Below, in pieces: positions 48,494 to 58,310 of a stretch of 64,000 nucleotides of DNA. Each line of letters starts with the position of its first letter. Positions within the stretch are counted from its first letter, which is position 1. The position numbers and the translations under genes were made by a program. The notes below the pieces were generated by a model. The model was not told the DNA's origin. It did no database searches and saw only the letters and a program-made list of their open reading frames with translations. The stretch covers positions 966,001-1,030,000 of the forward strand of contig NC_087385.1 of the NCBI RefSeq assembly GCF_963675165.1, read 5' to 3'. The DNA is from Halichondria panicea (taxonomy: Eukaryota > Porifera > Demospongiae > Suberitida > Halichondriidae).

Positions 48494-49546
48494 ATGGTGA
48501 GTTATTAAAGGCTATTCTGTCCATTTTGACACTGCTCTGTTGGTCTCGTAGGTGTTCAAGCGATTTGTAGAGATTGGCCGAGTGGCCTACATCAATGATG
48601 GCCGTGATAGTGGGAAGCTGTGCGTTATTCTGGATGTAGTCGACCAAAGAAGAGTAAGTACTACATATGTATTTATATAAGCTCTATAAATTCCTATTCT
48701 CCTATTGTTAGGCTCTGGTGGACGGCCCCAACATGAGACGACAGGCCATTTCTTTCACAACGCTCTCTTTAACTGACTTCAAGATTGGTATCTCTCGCTC
48801 CGCTCGTCAGAAGCAGGTAAAGGCAAAGTTCGAGGAGGCGGACATTGCCAATAAGTGGCAACAAACTTCCTGGGCCAAGAAGATTGCCAGGAGAGAAAAA
48901 CGAGCGAATCTGACCGACTTTGATCGTTTCAAGCTCCGAGTTTTGAGGCAACAGGTTTGTTCTTAAGTGATTATGTGTTGTGTAGCTATGATCTATGTTA
49001 GCAACATTGTTAATAGTTAGTAGTGAAGGTACCAGCCTCTTTAGTAGTGAAGGCACCAGCCTCTTTAGTAGCGAAGGCACCAGCCTCTTTAGTAGCGAAG
49101 GCACCAGCCTCTTTAGTAGCGAAGGCACCAGCCTCTTTAGTAGCGAAGGTACCAGCCTCTTTAGGCCAGGAATCGTACTTCTAAATAAGGCGCCGCTATT
49201 TAACAATATTGTTAATGTTTTTGAGGCTAGTGTATGTAAAACAAGACATAGCCAATTTATATGGTGGCTTATGGGAGAAATCTCCCAGTGGCTTTTGAGG
49301 CACTGAATTTTTGCGAATTTTATTTTCAAGAATTGAGGTTAAAACGGCCACACTCTTACATTGTTCGAGGGTCAATCCTTGAAAACAGCCAGCTATAATT
49401 ATATAGTATGGTATTGTATTAAAATAATTATGATTCTGATGATCGACTGTCTATTTTAAACACATTTTATCTCCCTGCAGAAATCTCGCATTATTCGTGG
49501 TGGTGTTAACAAGCTCAAGAAAGCGGCAGCTGCAGCGGCCCAGTGA
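48494..49546 (+). CDS. RPL14: Ribosomal protein eL14 (RPL14)
   Basis: Four exons: 48494-48496 (ATG only), 48552-48653, 48712-48954, 49481-49546; 137 codons. The protein reads as eL14 from end to end: [16 protein letters not shown], a GKL-type beta strand, [37 protein letters not shown] and a basic helical end finishing in an Ala-rich run. It is a structural protein of the large cytosolic ribosomal subunit. As in VPS35, the first intron splits the gene right after the start codon. Intron 3 carries a 24-bp tandem repeat. Confidence 0.96.
49016..49165. repeat. 24-bp tandem repeat in eL14 intron 3
   Basis: Six units of the type AGTAGCGAAGGCACCAGCC plus TCTTT, differing at two positions (TGAAGGT / CGAAGGC). 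The unit length is a multiple of three, so frames stay open on both strands, but there is no splice or start evidence for coding. Confidence 0.9.
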
Positions 49547-49623
49547 CTGTAGATTGTGCTTTAATACTTGTCTGTTGGTCATTTTACTATTGATGCAAAT
49601 GATGATACAATGGTTGTGTAATA

Positions 49624-49849
49624 CCGTATAGCGCGAAATTTTCGAGGGGCTTAATTTTCGTGGATTTCGTGGGTTAGCAATCCTACACGAAAATTAAGTC
49701 CACGAAAATCGTTCTTTACCTGCTATAACGTGCAAGATCTAAAGGCGTGGCTTCCGGTAAGCAGTCATTCCGCGAACATTGTGCAACGAAATGGCTTTTA
49801 GAGGCCAATCCACGAAATATAAGTGCCTCGAAAATTTCGCGCTATACGG
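49624..49849. mobile_element. 226-bp MITE with TA target duplication
   Basis: Near-perfect terminal inverted repeats beginning CCGTATAGCGCGAAATTTTC. TA flanks both sides (49622-49623 and 49850-49851). The interior contains further CACGAAAATTA palindromes and no open frame. This fits a non-autonomous Tc1/mariner-like element. Confidence 0.88.
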
Positions 49850-50934
49850 TAATTCAATTAATGACAAAATGTATCCGAATAGGAATTTCCTAAATGTACA
49901 TGGTCAAATGATCAGTACAGGGAAGATGACCTAAAAATGATTACTCTATATACTCTTGACATTAGACGATGGAATAGGCCCTTATAATGTTTTTTCTAAT
50001 ATTCTATTCGTATGCCTACATAGTATTATTCATGAATTCATTCATGCACTCTTGATTATTCTCACCCAAAAAATGTGATGTAATAACAAGAGCTAGTATA
50101 TGTACTCTTATCTACTCTTGGTAATAAAATTAAAACGTATATATACATGTAGACATAAACGTACACTAGCACACAATGACACAAGCATTATTAATATGAT
50201 TCTCCTCAGTGTTACTTGCTGACTCGCATAATATTCACTTCAGCCATTAGTTGAGAACGTCATCTGTCGTTATGCAAAATTTAATGTAATGATCTTTACA
50301 AAAAATGCACATTGATTCAGTCAAGAGTGCATGAATCTCCTGATTCAGTTTAAACACCTATTTATGCTGTTTGCAGGGCCTAACAATGAATATACTATTT
50401 TTGTCAATTTCCTGAGAGGGCCGGGATAGTGTCAATTTGTCTGTTTAGTTGTGGGTATATCTCCATAGCAACTCTTTCCATCCAGAATGTTTCGTTGAGG
50501 GGAGTAGAGGTACTGGAAGTGGGAGGAGAACATCCTGTAGGGGAAAGTCCCAAATTAAGAAGGGTATAATTATGTAGGCTATGTTGCCCTACGTATGTAA
50601 TTACCTTACAAGTGTCTTCGTTAGCATTTTGTGCATTCCCATGCACAAAAACAGCCAAAACAAGCCCCTTGAAATGTTGCGCTTTAACGGAGTAAGGTCT
50701 CTGGTTTTGGATTAAGGCCTGCAATACGTGGTCACATAGCACACACCCCACATAGCACACCCCCACAGTCATTTGAGGGCATTTGAGGGAATTGTTACTA
50801 GTCTCATTGATTCAATGCGACATGCCGATATATACCGTAGAAGTCGTTCACATAATTAGAATCCACCCTCTATAGCTACACTCAGCACATGTTTGTAAAC
50901 ATGCTGCTATACTGTATTAAGTGGAATCAAGGTA

Positions 50935-51151
50935 CCGTACGGGTAGAAAATTTCGAGGGTGTAAATTTTCGTGCAATTCAATATTCTGTCTTATTTGGAA
51001 CATTTCGCGGGTAGTAAATTTCGTGGAGTTAGGGTGTGTCACTATCTCGCATGCGTAAACAAAGCCTTTCGCGGGTTTTAATTTTCGTGTTCTGCAGCCA
51101 CCCACAAAAAACGCGAAATTAAAAACACCTCGAAATTTTCTACCCGTATGG
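50935..51151. mobile_element. 217-bp MITE with TA target duplication and a related empty site
   Basis: Inverted ends CCGTACGGGTAGAAAATTTC (left) and CCATACGGGTAGAAAATTTC (reverse complement of right). The flank GGAATCAAGGTA / TATACTCTTTGG is duplicated at about 51304-51342 without the element, which marks the insertion point and TA target site. Confidence 0.9.
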
Positions 51152-51689
51152 TATACTCTTTGGTTACATACAACTGAACTAGGATACGATGTTTTTTCAT
51201 CATAATATTTATGAGTCAAGTTTTGGGAATGAGATGAATTGACAATTCTATGCTATAAGGTGTGCACTAGTACTACAACTGTATACCATAATCAACAACT
51301 AAGTGGAATCAAGGTAGAGGAATCAAGGTAGCTATACTCTTTGGTTACATGCAAGGAGTATATTCATCATAATATTTTACGAGTTAAGTTTTGGGAATGA
51401 GATGAATTGACAATTCCATGCTATATAATTATACATAATGAGGTGTGTATACATAAACCACAATTCAACTGTATACCATACAATACGTAATTCAAGTATA
51501 AAAAGCTATAGATCAGCTAATAACAAGGTCAAACGTGTACGAAAGGTAATAATGACTACTAGAGCACACTTTTCTACACTGATCGTTTTGCTCTCTCTGG
51601 CTCTGACCTCTCCCGCTAACTGCTGGACCAATGGGACGATAGTCGAGTATTGGGTGAGACCAGACACAATGTCAGAGTTCCCCCACTCC

Positions 51690-52225
51690 TAGCCTCGATT
51701 CAAGGCCGATTAAAATACGGCCTGGTACCTATTGCAGTGGTGATAGTGCTCATGCGCTTCAAATTACCCAGAATATGGGTAATCGTACTACGAACGTAAA
51801 ACCTTAGTAAATTACACAGGAAATTAGTCCGTTTACTAAAAATATGTTCTGTAATACTTTATCTCTATGATGACTGAGTTCTGTAAAGCTGTGGCTTATG
51901 CCGTCTATTGTGTTGGTCTAGAAGGCTTGAGAACACTAGTTTTAAGACAGAAGAGGCTCTCATCTACGTCTAGGATGGTCCTGTAGCCAGGTTGTCTTCG
52001 CAAGTAGCAGTTTGAGGCACCATACACTTCCCATAGCCTGTACAGATCCAAGGTAAGACATCCTGACCATACAACCGTCATAGAGGTAGATGAGAGCCTC
52101 TTCTGACTAGATGAGAGAAAGAAAAAGGGGATTCCCCAGATTCTGGAGAATAAACTAACGCATGCGCACCATCACCCCTGCAATAGATACCAGGCCGTAT
52201 TTTAATCGGCCTTGAATCGAGGCTA
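51690..52225. mobile_element. 536-bp inverted-repeat element inserted in copy A
   Basis: The ends are inverted copies: the left starts TAGCCTCGATTCAAGGCC and the right ends with the reverse complement, followed inward by AATACGGCCTGGTA-like sequence; the repeats extend about 70 bp. The target CCCCACTCC is duplicated exactly on both sides (51681-51689 and 52226-52234). Copy B (near 58440) shows the uninterrupted site. A 9-bp duplication fits Mutator-like, or possibly hAT-like (8 bp), non-autonomous elements. Confidence 0.92.
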
Positions 52226-55192
52226 CCCCACTCCATACCACAACACCAGTGTGTCACTATAACAAATCTGGTGACTAACTCCACAGACACAAGCATCAAT
52301 GGTGCATGTGGTATGAGTATCAATGTATTCTTTATAGCTGGGACTCATGTTCCAAAAACAAGCGGTTGGGTTGTTGTTGGAAATCCTTATTTATGTCAGA
52401 AAGTATCCGCAAATTTTACAGCAATTTCAGATGGACAAAACCAACAAAATGCTATAATTGATTGTGAGTCAGGTCACCCAATTAGCTTTGTGTTTCTTCA
52501 ACTTCTATCTTTAACTTTTAAGAAAAACATTGAGCTACAAAATTGCGGTTTTAAATTATCGTTCAAGGAAGGATATAATGGCCCACAAGCTCTGAAAGAA
52601 ACCACATCATCAGTAGTAGTCATGAAAATACCCGAGTTGGTAATTGCTAACATCAATATCACTAGCAGCAGAGGAGCTGGTATGATCATTATTCTAACAG
52701 ACTGCCACAACAGTGTAACGCTAAATGATATCGTTATAGACGGTAGCAATCATACCGGAAATACTTTGCTCAGAAGTAACTTGTACGTAATGATGTTTAG
52801 TACATCAGAAAACACATGTAGGGAACCCACAACTATCTCAATAACAAATTCTACATTTTCAAATGGAATTGGTAGGTGCTTAAAGAAGATTTCAATATTC
52901 AGGTGCTCCTCCGGTGGACTAACACTTTCTTTGATAGCGGGAAACTTACCTGAAGTAAGTATATCGATAAACAGGTGCAACTTTATGGACAATAAAGCTC
53001 ATAATGGCAGCGGTATCAGAGTGTTCATGCAGTACACAAAATGTAGAGAGCTAACTCGCATTTATATCACCAACTCAACGTTTTTAAGGAATACATGTAC
53101 AGCCATAGAATATGGTGGTGGCATTGCAATAGATGCTAAAGAAATATTGGTTTTGAATATAATTATCTGAAACAGTGTTCAGATATAACTCAGCTAAATT
53201 TGGTGGTGCAATATACACTTCACATAAAATTATAGATTTATTATTTGACAAGTGCACTTTCATAGGCAATGAAGCTGGACTCGGAGCAGCTATAAATTCA
53301 AACAACGACTATCCAGAAATCAGTAATTGTACATTCGAACACAACACATGCACTGTTACAACAGATAAAGAGAGAGAAAAAACTGGTACAATTCATGTCA
53401 AAGACGGGAGAATTCTGCTTATCAAAGATGTTAAAATTACTGGTAATGATTGTAGAGGTATTTACATTCATGATATGAGACTAAAACTGTCTGGAACAAA
53501 CGTAATTAACGGTAACCATGCTCGGGAGTCAGATGGCGGGGCTATTCTGTTCCATTGTTCAGTTAGTAGTACAAGCACTGTTAACTTTGATACGTCACTC
53601 ACTACCCTGAGTATAATCAACAACACAGCGGACGGTTATGGTGGTGGTATTGCAATTCGTCGTGATTGTAAGGATTATGAAAATTGTTTTTTTAGAAATG
53701 AACCAAAAGAAAAAATTAGAATTACTATGACACACAACTTAGCAACGAAAGGAGGTGATGCAATTTATGGAGGCTATCGCTATCTAGAAAACTGTAATTT
53801 GTGGGACATTTTTGATATCACAGAGAGAAATACATCATCAGCTGTTTCTTCTCCACCGAACAAAGTGTGTATTTGCTCTGACGATTTCCCACAAAAACAC
53901 ACTTGTTCACACTCCATGCAACTAGACACTTATCCAGGACAGAGGTTCCAAGTTCCACTAGTGTGTGTGGGGTATTACAACTATTCCTCCCCTTGCAAAG
54001 TACAAGCACATTTAGAGACAAGTATCGCAAGTATTGCTGATGAGACAATCCTTCAAAATATTGCCAAAGAATGCAAACAACTGTACTACTCAATAGAAAC
54101 TCAACAAACAAACTATACTGAAACACTGAGTCTAACAATAGTCCAGGAACAAGACTCTAATTACGAATGGATCAACCAAAACCAAATAATACCAACAGTA
54201 ATTGAGATTAGAATTAAAGCATGTCCACCTGGTTTTACACAAAACAATAATCCCCCAAAATGTATCTGCACAGACTATCTAGCATCTAAAGGAATCACAT
54301 GCAACATTGACGATGAGCGACTGCACAAGACATCCTCCATGTGGGTCGGAAACTATTCAGGGGACGTTGTTGTGCATCAAGTCTGTCCATTCGATTACTG
54401 TAAGAGCAACTTCACCAAAGTCGATCCTTTCAACCAGCAAGAGCAGTGTGACTTTAATCGCAGTGATGTATTGTGTGGAGCTTGTCGACCTGGGCTCAGT
54501 CTAGCCCTGGGTACATCGCAGTGTAAAGAGTGCTCTAATATCAACCTTCTTTTATTGATACCATTTGCACTGGCAGGAGTCGTCTTGGTTGTTCTTTTAC
54601 TCATATGTAACCTCACTGTTTCCACAGGAACTATCAACGGCCTCATCTTCTACGCCAACATTGTACGAGCCACACAAACTGCTTTCTTTCCAGTTGGCAC
54701 TGATAACAAATTTGTGAGCATTCTCTCTGTCTTTGTTGCCTGGTTGAACCTTGACCTGGGCATAGAAACATGTTTTGTGAATGGACTGAACACATACTAT
54801 CGTACATGGCTACAATTTATCTTTCCTTTATACATTTGGACAATAGTAGGCCTGCTAATCTTAATCAGCCGCTACTCTATCAAAGTCTCTAAATGGACAG
54901 GCTCAAACACAGTATCAGTTCTAGCTACACTCTTCCTACTATCGTATGCTAAACTATTGAGGACTACTTTCGATACCTTTTCATCGACCACTCTCACAGA
55001 CGTCAACAGTACGCCCACCACCTTCTGGCTGCTCAATGGCCGCTACACATTCCTCGAGTGGCCTCACAGCTTGCTCTTTGCAGCTGGCCTGTTCATATCA
55101 TTAGCACACATACTGCCGTTCACTATCCTGTTATTAACGGCACCTGTTCTGCAGCGATACACACACTACAAGTTATTACGATGGGTCAACAA

Positions 55193-55377
55193 CCAGTGCT
55201 GTCATTAAAATAGACATTACTATGATTATCACTAGCAAATTTATTGCTTGCTTTCCGGATACGTTTAAAGACACAGCTGTTAGTATAACGAGCCTAGCTA
55301 GCAGTAGTAGTCCAGTCCAATAGCGAGACTTGACTCTGTAAGGACCTTGATAAGCATCCAGTAGAGGCTTTAACTTG
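55193..55377 (-). other. 185-bp inverted segment inside copy A
   Basis: Reading the minus strand here gives GTTAAAGCCTCTACTGG, CTTATCAAGG, AGTCAAGTCTCGCTATTGG and on through ACTAACAGCTGTGTC, collinear with copy B 61405-61590 on the plus strand. Flanks on both sides stay in the direct orientation (GATGGGTCAACAA left, AAAGCTCTATAGAAGCAAAC right). Confidence 0.92.
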
Positions 55378-56628
55378 TATTCAATATAGGAACAAAGCTC
55401 TATAGAAGCAAACTACCAAATTTCCTGGAGCTATTTTTTCTGGTAAATCTTCTGCTACTAACTGCCACGTCACTGTTTCTACAGTCAAACCAGACTGATA
55501 AAATCAGCGGAGAAAGTATAACAATCTGTTGTATGGTGGGTAGTGCATTCGCTATGTGTGGCCTCATCTTAGCTTATCACTGCTACGTTGTATGTCAGAG
55601 AATAGAAGCCATCAAGAGGTTAAAATCTAGATTTATTTCGTTTCTAAAAGGGCCTCGGAATCGAGCACTAACTAATGATGACATCATCAGTGGCCCCCCA
55701 CATAGCGCACCCCCCACAGTCACAGAGGTTGATTTGAGGGAACTGTTACTAGAGGATAACTAAATCATTCAACTCAATCATAATTATGAATGCACACGAA
55801 CTACACGACTGTAGAAGTTGTACACATACTAGAATGATACGATAAGAGTATCATATTTACAGGGACAAACTACTGACATGTATAAATATAATAAGGACTT
55901 TCATCCTCTAGCTTGTATGGTGTGAAACAGTTCAGCACACACTTGTATATAATGAGTATTGTTATTAAGTTCAGTTACTCTTTTGTTTTACACACATCAA
56001 TTAAATACAAAGATGTTACCGATCAACAATATTTAAACTTTGGGAAATAGATGAACAATACTGTGTTTATGTATCATGAAAAGGTGTGTACATAAACAGC
56101 ACACTTCAACCATAACATAACGTGTATATAATTCTAAACATTAGTTATGCGTGATAGTATAACTGTGCAAGCGGCTACCATGTCTCTATTGCACAATCAT
56201 TGTCTTTTATTTGAGGCTGGTACAATCGAAATCGCGGTGTTAATTAATTGAGGAAATAAAAATCGCGCAACGTTTTCGTGTGCTTAAAATTGGCCAAAAC
56301 GCAATATTTTATGCTCACAAACCACTAAACGGTAGCTATAGATCAGCTAACAACAAGGTCAAATGTACAGTATTGCACTGTAACAAATAACCAGCTAGTG
56401 TTCATGTAGGCCGATGTCAGCGCGAACACACAGATTAGGAAACAGAAGTCTATCAGACTTATTCAATACCATTGTACAATTTGTACAGTTATGTAGATCC
56501 TATAATACAATAATTATGCAGTCATGCAAGTGCTTGTACAGTACAATCTTGAGTGAACAACTGGTAGTATTCAGGACAAAACTGATTCTAACATTTAAGG
56601 GAGTAACTGAAATATACCTGTCCTTCAC

Positions 56629-56810
56629 CGTGCTGAAGCGCAGCTGCAGGTGTGAGAGGTGTTGCCGCTGGTCACAGTGGAAGGCCGTGTAGATCACCAA
56701 CTCCTCTTCTATGAGGGCCACTATTCGAGGGTGTCCCCCGAGTCCAGTCATCAGTAACCCTCACTCACCCTCGTCTCAGAGGGGTGGAGTATCGGAGCAC
56801 CAGAGCTGGA
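56629..56810 (-). pseudogene. CPSF1-like exon fragment, copy 1
   Basis: The minus strand codes LGGHPRIVALIEEELVIYTAF then HLQLRFSTV, which resembles the CPSF1 stretch around the conserved ELLIYEAF motif. The part before it, SETRVSE, is thrown out of frame by an extra base before GACTGGACTCGG. CPSF1 is the large WD-propeller subunit of the mRNA 3'-end processing complex. Only one exon-sized piece is present. Confidence 0.65.
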
Positions 56811-57837
56811 GGAAAATACATGTTTATTTGGTAAAATGAAAGTAGTATATCAATCTGCTAGTATGGTGGGTAGTGCATTCGCTATCAAGTGGCTAGCATC
56901 GAGAGTTGTTTCATCTCTAAAAAGGCCTCGGAATCGAGCACAAACAAATTAATGATGACATCATCAGTGGCCCCCCACATAGCACACCCCCCACAGTCAC
57001 AGAGGTTGGTTTGAGAGAACTGTTACTAGAGGATAGGTAACTCGACTCAATCATAATTATGAATGCACACGAACTACATGACTGTAGAAGTTGTACACAT
57101 ACTAGAATGATACGATAAGAGTATCATATTTACAGGGACAAACTACTGACATGTATAAGGACTTTAATCCTCTAGCTTGTATATGGTGTGAAACAGTTCA
57201 GCACACGCTTGTATATAATGAGTATTGTTATTAAGTTCAGATACTCTTTTGTTTTACACACATCAATTAAATACAAAGATGTTACCGATCAACAATATTT
57301 TATAAACTTTGGGAAATAGATTAACAATACTGTGTTTATGTATCATGAAAAGGTGTATACATAAAGAGTATACTTTATGCAACCATAACATAACGTATAT
57401 ATAATGCTAATTATGCGTGATAGTATAACTATGCAAGCGGCTACCATGTCTCTATCGCACAATCATTGTCTTTTATTTGAGGCTTGTACAATCGAAATCG
57501 GAGCATTGATTAATAAAAATCGCGTAACGTTTTCGTATGCCCAAAACTCAATATTTTATGCTCACAAACCACTAAACGGTAACTATAATAGATCAGCTAA
57601 CAACAAGGTCAATGTATACTGTATTGTAGTGTGACAAATAACCAGCTAGTGTTCACGTAGGCCGATGTCAGCGTGAACACACACAGATTAGGTTCAATAC
57701 CATTGCTGTACAATTATGTAGTAAATTAACCCTACAATACAATAAGTATACAGTCATGCAAGTGCTTGCACAGTACAACCTTGAGTGAACAACTGGCAGT
57801 ATTCTAACATGGGAGCAACTGAAATACATGTCTCTCT

Positions 57838-58022
57838 CACCTTGCTGAAGCGCAGCTGCAGGTGTGAGGGGTGTTGCCGCTGGTCACAGTGGAAGGCAGT
57901 GTAGATCACCAACTCCTCTTCTATGAGGGCCACTATTCGAGGGTGTCCCCCGAGTCAAGTCAGCAGTACCTCACTCACCCTCGTCTGAGAGGGGTGGAGT
58001 ATCGGAGCACCAGAGCTGGAGG
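57838..58022 (-). pseudogene. CPSF1-like exon fragment, copy 2
   Basis: Second copy of the fragment. Here the leading part stays in frame (SQTRVSEVLLT, then a TGA stop, then LGGHPRIV) and the exon ends RFSK followed by a GTGAGAG donor. The stop in one copy and the frameshift in the other indicate that both are dead captured pieces. Confidence 0.65.
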
Positions 58023-58310
58023 AAAATACACATTATTTAATATACATACTATAAAAACACTGTATAAAATTATTACTCTTTAGGTTGTACACACATCACA
58101 CACAAAGATGTTACCGATCATTTTTGATAAGTCAATAGATTTTGGGAATGAGCTGAACAATACTCAATTGACAATTCCATGCTACTCTGATTCACTATGA
58201 AAAAGTATGCATACAAAAACACAAATTATACACTTCGACAATAATCAACATACGTAATTATAAATAGCTAGATCAGCTAATATCAAGGTCAGACGACACG
58301 AAAGGTAACA

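Larger units (their letters stand above)
49547..51551. other. Gene-poor stretch before the array: MITEs, detached tail, duplicated flank
   Basis: Two MITEs (listed separately) lie here. At about 50735-50815 the sequence CACATAGCACACCCCC, then GAGGGAATTGTTACTAG, matches the 3' end of the array genes in plus orientation, a detached tail. At 51157-51240 and 51302-51440 the flank before copy A is present twice (AAGTGGAATCAAGGTA; TACTCTTTGGTTACATAC). A minus-strand frame pair at about 50720-50590 and 50540-50404 is bounded by splice-like sites and ends in a stop, but the phases do not agree and no family is recognised. It is noted, not called. Confidence 0.6.
51552..55763 (+). pseudogene. Array copy A: broken beta-helix / multi-TM receptor-like gene
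   Basis: Starts with ATGACTACTAGAGCACAC coding a signal peptide like that of copy B, then follows copy B through the beta-helix repeats, the Cys-rich module and the membrane segments. Four breaks are seen. (1) A 536-bp element at 51690-52225 interrupts codon about 46. (2) At about 53155 a few extra bases in TTTTGAATATAATTATC, against TTTGACTATATC in copy B, shift the frame to a stop at 53168-53170. (3) At about 55193-55377 the segment matching copy B 61405-61590 is inverted. (4) Beyond it the frame resumes at about 55533. Copies A and B differ at only a few positions over 54300-54540, so the decay is recent. Intron removal could in principle bypass the first break, but not the inversion. Confidence 0.85.
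55764..58310. repeat. 1.2-kb tandem duplication between copies A and B
   Basis: The stretch from about 55530 to 56815 (gene 3' end, flank, CPSF1-like fragment) recurs at about 56860-58025. For example GTAGAAGTTGTACACATAC is at 55812 and again 1271 bp on. The second unit's gene part is reduced to about 56860-57040: GGTGGGTAGTGCATTCGCTAT, then GGCCTCGGAATCGAGCAC and the last codons. No intact gene lies here. From about 58090 the 5' flank of copy B begins. Confidence 0.85.

Noticed and set aside
48769-49329. 186-codon minus-strand frame through the 24-bp repeat
   Set aside because: Antisense to eL14 exon 3 and intron 3. The repeat length, a multiple of three, keeps it open.
50404-50772. Two-exon minus-strand gene
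   Set aside because: Splice-like borders exist but phases do not join the two open parts and the product resembles nothing known.
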